A stretch of 12,029 nt of DNA from Rhodobacterales bacterium UBA7416 (GTDB taxonomy: Bacteria > Pseudomonadota > Alphaproteobacteria > Rhodobacterales > Rhodobacteraceae), in the NCBI GenBank assembly GCA_002469545.1, contig DKMK01000066.1, positions 1 through 12,029 of the forward strand, read 5' to 3'. Each line of letters starts with the position of its first letter. Position 1 is the first letter of the stretch. The notes below the pieces were generated by a model. That model did not search any database, was not told the origin of the DNA, and worked only from the letters and a program-made list of their open reading frames with translations. This document shows positions 6,184 to 12,029 of the stretch, one piece after another. The translations under genes and the position numbers were made by a program.

Positions 6184-6909
6184 ATTCATCAACCGACCGA
6201 CTGGCGTTCCTGTTGGGATACCCGCCAATTGTGACATGTGCCATGCGAGGACTTGGTTGCTGGAGAGCACTGGTTTGTTGATTGCGGCTTCGATCTGCTC
6301 GATCACTGGTAGCGTGTTTAGATTGGTGCATGACAGGAATACGGCATCCACGTCGTCGGTGTTTAACGCGATGGCGCTGTCGCGGGTAGATTGGGTTGCG
6401 ATGCGTACGACGCGTTCTTCGGATGCTTCGTCGAAACTGCCGAACACTGGGGTTTGAATACCTGCGACGGCCAATGTATCGCGCAGGGCTTGGCTGACGT
6501 GTTCAACGTAGGGTGACAGGAATGCAATGCGGGTAATCCCGAGGTGCTTGCACGCCGCAATCAATGCGCTGACGGGTTCGGACACATGGGTGGTTTCGCA
6601 ACTGCCGCGCACCAATTCTGCAATGCGTGGTGCACCGATGACGGATGTGCCTGATGTGCAACCGTATCCGACTGCCGCGAATTTTGCGGCGCGTGGCAGT
6701 AATGCGGCGGCGGCTGGAAGATCGTTTTCCATTTGGGACAGGGTGTCTGTGGTAACGGTTGCACCTGATGGAATGCGGGTGATGTGCAGGTTTATATCGG
6801 GTGACAGTAATTGGCGCATATCGGATTCGATGCGTTCGTCTGTTTGCAAAACCACCATGCCCAATGTTGGGGTGGTGGATTGGTCAAGGTCATAGGAAAA
6901 TGTTGTCAT
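6175..6909 (-). CDS. EutA/maleate isomerase-like enzyme (Asp/Glu racemase superfamily)
   Basis: A 244-aa cytoplasmic protein of the superfamily that includes maleate cis-trans isomerase, arylmalonate decarboxylase and EutA of the ectoine cluster. Both catalytic cysteines of the two-cysteine fold are present: C84 in VGYGCTSGT and C194 in FLSCTNLNTL. The segment THVSEPVSALIAACKHLGIT (108-127) is also typical. These enzymes use the cysteine pair for racemisation, isomerisation or decarboxylation of small carboxylates. The ATG at 6909 overlaps the stop of the M24 gene by 4 bases (ATGA), so the two are translationally coupled. It is the last gene of the operon. Its stop codon lies inside the convergent glnE gene. 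I cannot decide between isomerase and racemase activity; the neighbours point to breakdown of an amino-acid-like compound. Confidence 0.8.
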   Translation of the reverse strand: MTTFSYDLDQSTTPTLGMVVLQTDERIESDMRQLLSPDINLHITRIPSGATVTTDTLSQMENDLPAAAALLPRAAKFAAVGYGCTSGTSVIGAPRIAELVRGSCETTHVSEPVSALIAACKHLGITRIAFLSPYVEHVSQALRDTLAVAGIQTPVFGSFDEASEERVVRIATQSTRDSAIALNTDDVDAVFLSCTNLNTLPVIEQIEAAINKPVLSSNQVLAWHMSQLAGIPTGTPVGRLMNSG

Positions 6910-8042
6910 GGGATCACCACCAATTCAGTTGCAAAGGGGGATAATTTTTCAGCGCCGTTTGCACGGATTACGATGTTTTCTTCGTGGACCAAAATGCGCC
7001 CATCGATTGTTTCAATGGATGGTTCCAACGTTAAAACCATGCCTTCGGTGATTTCCGTGTGATCCGTTGGAATGAATGATGGCCATTCGGTGAGTTGGGT
7101 GCCAAGGCCGTGGCCAAAACGCCCTGCTTCCATTGCTTTGCCTGCACCTGTGATTTTTGCCATGGCGTGGAATAGATCAGCGGCGGCGGCACCAGGACGG
7201 GCGGCATCCAGGCCAGCGCGCGCGGCATCAATCAAGCGATCATAGGCAGATACCGCGCGTGGATCAGGTGTGCCGAAAGAGAAGTTACGATCATAGTCGC
7301 AGAAATATCCGTCCCACATTAATCCTGTATCCAGCATAAGAATGTCGCCTGTTTGTGCGGTGATATCGCCTGCGGGTGATATGACATCGAAATAGCCGCA
7401 AGGGCCGAGGCCCATGGCGACATAGGGGACATTATCCGCGCCTGCATCCAGACAGGCAGATTGGAATTGGCGGTTGATTTGGGATTGAGTCATGCCGACG
7501 TGGGCGAATGATTTCACCGCATCAAATGCCGTTCCTGCGATGGTGCACGCATGGCGGATTTTATCGATTTCGGCCTCTGATTTTACCATGCGCAAGGCGC
7601 GCATAATGCCCATATCGGACGTTAAGCTGTGGTGCGTGGCCAATTTTTTAACATCAGCGTATGGCATGCGGATGTGGCTTTCGTGACCGTCGGGGACGGC
7701 AATGCGTCCCTGCCCTGCGATTTCTGTCAGCGTATCGCCAAGCAACGTGACACCATCGTCCATCAAATCAGGCGATGCCCATGTACGGATATCGTCGATC
7801 CATGTGGCGTTCATTAGGGCCTGACCAATGGCAGGAATGACCGCGATGGGTTTGCCAGATGCGGGGATGATGACAAACCATGGGCGTGTCGGGCTTTGCC
7901 AAAATTGTGTCAGGAAACCTGTGAAATAGCGTACGTCGGGTTCGGTGGTTAGCAACAGTGCGCTGATGTCGTGTTTTGCCATCAACGCCTGTGCGCGTTT
8001 GGTGCGCGTTGCGAATTCAGCCTGTCCGAACCCGCGTTCCAT
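6906..8042 (-). CDS. M24-family metallohydrolase (Xaa-Pro peptidase/ectoine hydrolase-like)
   Basis: A 378-aa protein with an N-terminal creatinase/prolidase domain (about 1-150; LLLTTEPDVRYFTGF is typical) and a C-terminal pita-bread domain. All five metal ligands of the M24 fold are visible: D238 in LMLDTG, D249 in FCDYDR, H311 in GHGLGTQ, E340 in LTLEPS and E354 in VHEENIVI. The family holds Xaa-Pro aminopeptidases, creatinase and ectoine hydrolase (DoeA). The histidine usually found about 17 residues before the first metal aspartate appears absent (GYFDVISPAGD instead), which argues against an ordinary peptidase. I chose ATG 8042, which shares a base with the TAA of the preceding gene (TAATG). 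A start 10 codons further up, at 8072, is open but less likely. The substrate is probably a small amide, amidine or peptide-like compound handled together with the lyase. Confidence 0.82.
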   Translation of the reverse strand: MERGFGQAEFATRTKRAQALMAKHDISALLLTTEPDVRYFTGFLTQFWQSPTRPWFVIIPASGKPIAVIPAIGQALMNATWIDDIRTWASPDLMDDGVTLLGDTLTEIAGQGRIAVPDGHESHIRMPYADVKKLATHHSLTSDMGIMRALRMVKSEAEIDKIRHACTIAGTAFDAVKSFAHVGMTQSQINRQFQSACLDAGADNVPYVAMGLGPCGYFDVISPAGDITAQTGDILMLDTGLMWDGYFCDYDRNFSFGTPDPRAVSAYDRLIDAARAGLDAARPGAAAADLFHAMAKITGAGKAMEAGRFGHGLGTQLTEWPSFIPTDHTEITEGMVLTLEPSIETIDGRILVHEENIVIRANGAEKLSPFATELVVIP

Positions 8043-9058
8043 TATGCGTCCGGTCCTTCGGATAAGATACACAACACACGTGCATCGGATGGCAGATTTG
8101 ACAGCATTGCCGCCGCGATCCCTGCGCCACCTGATGAGGATGTTGCCAAATCATGTGCAGGGAGTTGTGCGATTGCGGTGAGGCATTCGTCTTCGGTTAA
8201 GGTCACGAATGTGTTGGCGTCGCGTGACAGGCCGTTGAGTGCGATCAATGATGCCTCTTTGCAATCAAGGCGGCCCATGTCGGAAACGGGGCCCTGTGTT
8301 GTGACGAATTTTCCTGCGCGGATGCTGTCGATGATTGCAGGTGCAAATGCGGGTTCGACGACCACGATTTCAGGTGCTTCGCCCCATGCGGCGCGAAAAC
8401 ATGCGGCCATTGCGCCGGCCAAGCCGCCAACGCCTGCCTGTAGGAAAATGTGGGTTGGGACGGTTTCGATTTCGGCGATGATTTCGGCGCCCATGGCGGT
8501 GTACCCTTCCATCAAACGCCAAGGGATGTCTGTGTAACCTTCCCATGAGCTGTCTGACAAAAGAACCCAGCCGTTATCTGCGGCAGCGGCGATTGCGCCT
8601 TCCATTGATGCTTCGTAATTGTCGCCGTGGCGGACAACCGTTGCGCCAATATCGCGGAGGCGTTTTGCGAAATCTTCGGGGACTGTGGCAGAGAGGTAGA
8701 TGACTGCGCTGGCACCAAATGCTGCCGCGCCGGCGGCGATGGAAAGGCCGTGGTTGCCGGCGGATGATGATACATATGTGATTTTTGAAACGTCACGTTC
8801 CGCGGCATCTGAGGCGATGACATAAGCCGCGCCCAGCGCTTTGAAACTGCCAAGGTTCATGCGGTTGCGTTCGTCTTTTACATAGCATGATGCGATGTTG
8901 AGATCCTGTGCCAGTGCATCCGCATTCACCAAAGGTGTGGGCGCATGTGCAGGGCAGTTTTTCAACATAGCTGTTGGGCGCGCGCTGTCAGTGCTGGGCA
9001 TTGGGATGTCAGCCAATTGCAGGCCCGTCATAAAGTGTGGGTTTTGGATGCGTTCCAT
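8042..9058 (-). CDS. Diaminopropionate ammonia-lyase-like PLP enzyme
   Basis: A 338-aa fold-type II PLP enzyme. The cofactor lysine is K73 in LGSFKALGAAY, the phosphate-binding loop is QAGVGGLAG (207-215), and SSAGNHG (98-104) is the substrate-carboxylate loop. The segments VKDERNRMNLGSFKALG, DSSWEGYTDIP and PTHIFLQAGVG follow E. coli diaminopropionate ammonia-lyase (YgeX) rather than threonine dehydratase. The protein is shorter than that enzyme (about 400 aa), and the loop reads SAGNHG where I recall TDGNHG, so a catalytic aspartate is missing. It probably eliminates ammonia from a diamino acid or related amino acid, giving a keto acid. It is the first gene of the operon, with AGGTGA before the ATG, and follows the dctM terminator, so it needs its own promoter, which I could not define. 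It is not EutB of the ectoine pathway. Confidence 0.78.
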   Translation of the reverse strand: MERIQNPHFMTGLQLADIPMPSTDSARPTAMLKNCPAHAPTPLVNADALAQDLNIASCYVKDERNRMNLGSFKALGAAYVIASDAAERDVSKITYVSSSAGNHGLSIAAGAAAFGASAVIYLSATVPEDFAKRLRDIGATVVRHGDNYEASMEGAIAAAADNGWVLLSDSSWEGYTDIPWRLMEGYTAMGAEIIAEIETVPTHIFLQAGVGGLAGAMAACFRAAWGEAPEIVVVEPAFAPAIIDSIRAGKFVTTQGPVSDMGRLDCKEASLIALNGLSRDANTFVTLTEDECLTAIAQLPAHDLATSSSGGAGIAAAMLSNLPSDARVLCILSEGPDA

Positions 9059-9137
9059 GGTCTCACCTATTTAATTTCAGTGGGACACTAGGGGGAAAGA
9101 CGAAATCTGCATAGCATTTTTTCGACAGTGCTTGTGA

Positions 9138-9167
9138 AAACGCCGCCCGTTTAAAAGGGCGGCGTTT
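9138..9167 (-). terminator. Rho-independent terminator after dctM
   Basis: An 11-base-pair perfect stem, AAACGCCGCCC and GGGCGGCGTTT, closes an 8-base loop. On the minus strand the stem ends in TTTT and starts 8 bases after the dctM stop codon. It separates the TRAP operon from the following lyase operon on the same strand. Confidence 0.9.
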
Positions 9168-9174
9168 ATATGTT

Positions 9175-10566
9175 TTAATTTGTAATGACTTCGGGGCCCA
9201 TGACCGCGTTTGGTAGCACGGTTGAAATCCATGGAATGTAGGTAATCATTATGAGGAACACGAACATAATTGCCAAGAATGGCAACGCGGCACGTACCAC
9301 GCCCATCATCGACATATTGGCCACCCCTGCGGTCACGAACAGGTTCAGACCAACGGGTGGTGTGATCATGCCGATTTCCATGTTTACCACCATGATTATC
9401 CCTAGGTGGATTGGGTCGATGCCGAGTTCCATTGCAATCGGGAACACCAATGGGGCCACGATGACCAGTAGGCCAGATGGTTCCATAAACTGACCACCAA
9501 TTAAGAGGATTATGTTGACGATGATCAGGAACATGACAGGGCCAAAGCCGTAGGAGATCATGACTTCGGTGATTTTTTGAGGCAGTTGTTCGTCTGTAAT
9601 CACGTGTTTTAGGATCAGTGCGTTGGCGATCACAAACATTAAGGTGACGACCAATTTACCTGCATCGAACAGTGTGCGACGGGTGTCCTCGTGCCAGAAG
9701 GCAGTCAGCAAAGCGTATGGGCGTTTCATCAGCGATGTTCGCGTTCCGTCAGCATTCGCCAATGGCCCCATGTCGCGATAGATAAAGCTGGCGACCAAGA
9801 AGGCGTAGATGGATGCAACGGCCGCTGCTTCTGTTGGCGTAAATATAGCGCCTGTGACACCTGGGATGCCGTAGATACCGATCATGATAATTGCGATCAA
9901 CATCAAGCCCCAAACCGCATCGCGGAAGCTGGCGAAAACTTCGCTCCAGCCAGCCCAATCGCCCTTGGGCATATTTTTCACACGTGCCATGACGTAGATG
10001 CCGATCATCAGCATTGTACCCGCGAGCAAACCCGGAATGACGCCAGCGAGGAACATGCGGCCAACCGATACTTCGACCGCAGCGGCGTAGACCACCATCA
10101 CGATTGAAGGTGGTATCAAGATACCCAACGTACCCGCGTTACAGATTACGCCTGCGGCGAACTCTTTGGTGTAGCCGACCTGACGCATTGCTGCGATGAC
10201 GATGGAGCCGATGGCGACTACTGTGGCAGGGGATGAACCTGACAAGGCCGCGAAGATCATACAGGCCAGAACACCCGCAATCGCCAAGCCACCGCGAAAG
10301 TGACCCACAAGAGCGATAGAAAAGCGGATGATGCGTTTAGCCACGCCGCCCGTCGACATGAATGACGACGCGAGGATGAAGAATGGGATGGCCAATAGTG
10401 TTGAGTGGCCCTCGAAGGCTTCGAACAGGGTTTGGGCGACGGATGCCAGCGAGCTGTCAGAGAAGATCAGCAAGAAGAGGATTGACGAGAGGCCAAGGGA
10501 TACGGCGATTGGTACGCCGATCAGCATCAGGCCGATGACCATCGTGAAGAGGAGTAAGAGTTCCAT
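9175..10566 (-). CDS. dctM: C4-dicarboxylate TRAP transporter large permease
   Basis: A 463-aa inner-membrane protein, the large ion-transporter-fold subunit that drives substrate entry with a sodium or proton gradient. About twelve hydrophobic segments can be traced. DctM-type signatures include IPFFILASSFMSTGGVAKRI, AGVICNAGTLGILIPPSI (the first helical hairpin) and GMITPPVGLNLF (the second). I placed the start at ATG 10566, which shares its A with the TAA of dctQ (TAATG) and has GGAGG upstream. The longer open frame to 10830 only reads through dctQ in another frame. The polar stretch YRDMGPLANADGTRTSLMKR lies in the middle loop. The substrate is taken from the partner DctP, probably malate, succinate or fumarate. 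Confidence 0.95.
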   Translation of the reverse strand: MELLLLFTMVIGLMLIGVPIAVSLGLSSILFLLIFSDSSLASVAQTLFEAFEGHSTLLAIPFFILASSFMSTGGVAKRIIRFSIALVGHFRGGLAIAGVLACMIFAALSGSSPATVVAIGSIVIAAMRQVGYTKEFAAGVICNAGTLGILIPPSIVMVVYAAAVEVSVGRMFLAGVIPGLLAGTMLMIGIYVMARVKNMPKGDWAGWSEVFASFRDAVWGLMLIAIIMIGIYGIPGVTGAIFTPTEAAAVASIYAFLVASFIYRDMGPLANADGTRTSLMKRPYALLTAFWHEDTRRTLFDAGKLVVTLMFVIANALILKHVITDEQLPQKITEVMISYGFGPVMFLIIVNIILLIGGQFMEPSGLLVIVAPLVFPIAMELGIDPIHLGIIMVVNMEIGMITPPVGLNLFVTAGVANMSMMGVVRAALPFLAIMFVFLIMITYIPWISTVLPNAVMGPEVITN

Positions 10567-11237
10567 TATTTTTCCTCCGAGCGGGCCATTGCGGCCCCAG
10601 CTGCTTCGACGTCGTCTTCTGCTTCGTGGCTGACGATCATCATGTCGATTTGACCTTTCCAGACGGCAATGCCTGCTTGAATAAAGCGGTACAATAAGAG
10701 TGCCATAGACAGTGGCATGACCAGATACGGGACAACTTTGGGCATTTTTTCGTATGCGTCGCCTTCGTTGAAGACCACTTCGAGCCAGCGCATGAAAAAT
10801 GGAACAGGGATATCTTGGGTTTCGTACCAACCGTTGCCACGGAATTTATCCACGAAACCTGTGGGGAACCAGCGGCCCTCGGTTGGGGGTAAGTTTGCAT
10901 AGGGCGCCCAGTAATCCCACGAACCTTTTAGCAAAAGGAAGGCGTAAAAGATGCACATCGCGGCCACAAATAATGCGGCGAAACGGCGTCCTTTTGGAGC
11001 CATGGTGTTGACTAAAGCGTCCACGCCGAGGTGTGCGGTTTTTTTGACGGCGTAAGATGCCCCCAATAATACCAGCCACGCGAACATGAACACAGTCAGT
11101 TCCAGCGCCCAGAAAATATTTGAATTAAAAACGTACCGAGCAACCACATTCGCGAATGTCAAAAGGGTCATAATGCCCAAAAGTACTGCAATGAGATTTT
11201 CCTCGATCCGGTCAAGTCTTGAGCTGTCCTGTCCCAT
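10566..11237 (-). CDS. dctQ: C4-dicarboxylate TRAP transporter small permease
   Basis: A 223-aa membrane protein, close to the 227 aa of R. capsulatus DctQ as I recall it. Four hydrophobic helices are visible, near residues 13-35, 41-64, 83-105 and 165-190. A polar insert of about 55 residues (WAPYANLPPTEGRWF onward) separates helices 3 and 4. The motif LGASYAVKKTAHLGVDALV after helix 2 is a DctQ hallmark. It pairs with DctM in the membrane and is needed for transport. The ATG at 11237 has GGGGGA upstream. It follows dctP after a 58-base gap holding a strong hairpin, and ends on the first base of dctM. Confidence 0.94.
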   Translation of the reverse strand: MGQDSSRLDRIEENLIAVLLGIMTLLTFANVVARYVFNSNIFWALELTVFMFAWLVLLGASYAVKKTAHLGVDALVNTMAPKGRRFAALFVAAMCIFYAFLLLKGSWDYWAPYANLPPTEGRWFPTGFVDKFRGNGWYETQDIPVPFFMRWLEVVFNEGDAYEKMPKVVPYLVMPLSMALLLYRFIQAGIAVWKGQIDMMIVSHEAEDDVEAAGAAMARSEEK

Positions 11238-11263
11238 GACGTCCCCCTGAATTTCGAGTGTGT

Positions 11264-11288
11264 TGGCGCGCCCAATACGGGCGCGCCA
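11264..11288 (-). terminator. Intercistronic hairpin between dctP and dctQ
   Basis: TGGCGCGCCC (11264-11273) and GGGCGCGCCA (11279-11288) form a perfect 10-base-pair GC-rich stem with a 5-base loop, 7 bases after the dctP stop. No T-run follows on the minus strand, so it is not a full terminator. It probably stabilises the 3' end of dctP message or partially attenuates. Either would raise binding protein over permease, as TRAP systems need. Confidence 0.75.
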
Positions 11289-11295
11289 GAAGTGT

Positions 11296-12029
11296 TTAGT
11301 TCATTTCGTTGATTTTTTGTGCAGCTGCGATGTTATCCGCACCTACGTCACCTTCGAACTGTGCCCAAACTGGTTTCATTGTGTCGACCCAAACTTGACG
11401 CTGTTCAGCAGTCAATTCACGCACAACACCACCAGCGGCGATAACAGATGCTTTGGCTGCTGCGTTCACTTTTGTGGATTCTTTGTTACGTGTTTCAGTC
11501 ACTTCGGCAACGATCGTAAGGAACTGATCGCGTACTTCTGCGTCCAAACCATTCAACCAATCGATGTTTGTCACCAACAAGTAATCCAAGATACCGTGAT
11601 CGGTTTCTGTTGTACCGTCTTGGACTTCGAAGAACTTTTTACCAAAGATGTTTGACCAAGTGTTTTCCTGACCATCGACAACTTTTTGCTGTAGGCCACC
11701 GTATACTTCGGAGAATGCCATCTTCTGTGGGCTTGCACCCATTGCTTCCATTTGAGCAACCAAAACGTCAGATGATTGCACGCGGAATTTCAAACCGTTT
11801 GCATCTGATGGCGCGATCAATGGCACGTTTGCTGACATTTGTTTCATGCCATTGTGCCAGTAACCCAAACCTTGAAGGCCGCGTTTTTGCATGCTGTCCA
11901 GCATTGCTTGGCCAGCTTCGGAACCTTGGAAGCCTTCGACCGCATCGATGTTTTTAAACATGAATGGTAGATCGAAAATGCGGAATTGCTTGGTGAATTT
12001 TTCGAATTTTGACAGTGATGGTGCGGCCA
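11296..12029 (-). CDS. dctP: C4-dicarboxylate TRAP transporter substrate-binding protein, C-terminal part (5' end beyond window)
   Basis: The frame is open from the right edge (codons from 12027) to TAA at 11296-11298, giving 244 residues. The N-terminus with its signal peptide lies outside. It is the periplasmic receptor of the DctPQM system. The segment GLKFRVQSSDVLVAQMEAMG carries the conserved arginine that pairs with the substrate carboxylate in TRAP receptors, and FSEVYGGLQQKVVDGQENTW is the DctP-family signature. The sequence (GTTETDHGILDYLLVTN included) is very like R. capsulatus DctP as I remember it, which supports malate, succinate or fumarate over ectoine as ligand. The promoter lies outside, so regulation (often DctS/DctR) cannot be judged. 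Confidence 0.95.
   Translation of the reverse strand, partial: AAPSLSKFEKFTKQFRIFDLPFMFKNIDAVEGFQGSEAGQAMLDSMQKRGLQGLGYWHNGMKQMSANVPLIAPSDANGLKFRVQSSDVLVAQMEAMGASPQKMAFSEVYGGLQQKVVDGQENTWSNIFGKKFFEVQDGTTETDHGILDYLLVTNIDWLNGLDAEVRDQFLTIVAEVTETRNKESTKVNAAAKASVIAAGGVVRELTAEQRQVWVDTMKPVWAQFEGDVGADNIAAAQKINEMN

Noticed and set aside
8043..8072. Upstream start for the M24 gene at 8072
   Set aside because: It would overlap the lyase gene by 31 bases, and the ATG at 8042 forms a normal coupled start.
8042..9058. Calling the PLP enzyme EutB (ectoine-cluster threonine dehydratase)
   Set aside because: The WEGYTDIP segment and the VKDERNRMNLGSFK region follow diaminopropionate ammonia-lyase, not the threonine dehydratase pattern.
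9059..9137. Promoter for the lyase operon (TTCACA near 9137 with TATGCA about 19 bases on)
   Set aside because: The spacing is too long and the -10 poor. A promoter should exist here, but I cannot place it.
10567..10830. N-terminal extension of dctM to an upstream start at 10830
   Set aside because: The extension is arginine-rich out-of-frame reading of dctQ. ATG 10566 has GGAGG and the usual TAATG overlap.
9175..12029. Reading the TRAP genes as the ectoine transporter UehABC because EutA- and M24-like genes follow
   Set aside because: The DctP, DctQ and DctM sequences follow the C4-dicarboxylate family, and a strong terminator at 9138-9167 separates the two gene groups.
1..12029. tRNA, rRNA, CRISPR array or insertion sequence
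   Set aside because: No cloverleaf, rRNA sequence, regular spacer-repeat array or transposase-like reading frame was seen on either strand.

Overview
The window looks like chromosome from an alphaproteobacterium, most likely a marine Rhodobacteraceae (Roseobacter-type) strain. The basis is family resemblance recalled by eye: the DctP, DctQ and DctM proteins are close to the Rhodobacter capsulatus C4-dicarboxylate TRAP system, ribosomal protein S4 is the alphaproteobacterial type, and GlnE has the alphaproteobacterial layout. Base composition looks moderate, lower than in many roseobacters. No database search was possible.

Layout from left to right: (1) 1-1405, minus strand: an MFS transporter followed 13 bases later by the first 57 codons of a MATE-family transporter that runs off the left edge. 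Upstream of the MFS gene are four GTRCAC hexamers at an exact 11-base period. (2) 1406-2590: an AT-rich accessory stretch. It holds a candidate promoter with an inverted repeat in its spacer, a run of three overlapping small plus-strand ORFs (73, 55 and 50 aa; the second has a CxxC...CxxC zinc knuckle), and a 27-aa single-membrane-helix ORF resembling type I toxins, followed by a hairpin. I see nothing supportable between about 2426 and 2536. (3) 2537-3365, minus strand: monocistronic rpsD with its own promoter and terminator. (4) 3424-6183, plus strand: glnE, the bifunctional glutamine synthetase adenylyltransferase/adenylyl-removing enzyme. (5) 6175-9058, minus strand: a tightly coupled three-gene operon (diaminopropionate ammonia-lyase-like PLP enzyme, M24-fold hydrolase, EutA/maleate-isomerase-like enzyme). 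Its last gene overlaps the 3' end of glnE by 9 bases in convergent orientation. (6) 9138-12029, minus strand: dctP (cut by the right edge), dctQ and dctM, closed by a strong terminator.

How the genes fit together: DctPQM would import C4-dicarboxylates. GlnE tunes glutamine synthetase to nitrogen status. The three-gene operon looks like a catabolic route for a nitrogen-containing compound. It recalls parts of ectoine degradation (an EutA-like and a DoeA-like protein) but has a diaminopropionate-lyase-type enzyme and no visible EutB, EutC or DoeB. Two of its three enzymes lack residues expected in their best-known relatives, so its substrate is open. This operon and the small-ORF cluster at 1650-2400 are the two places most likely to hold something undescribed.
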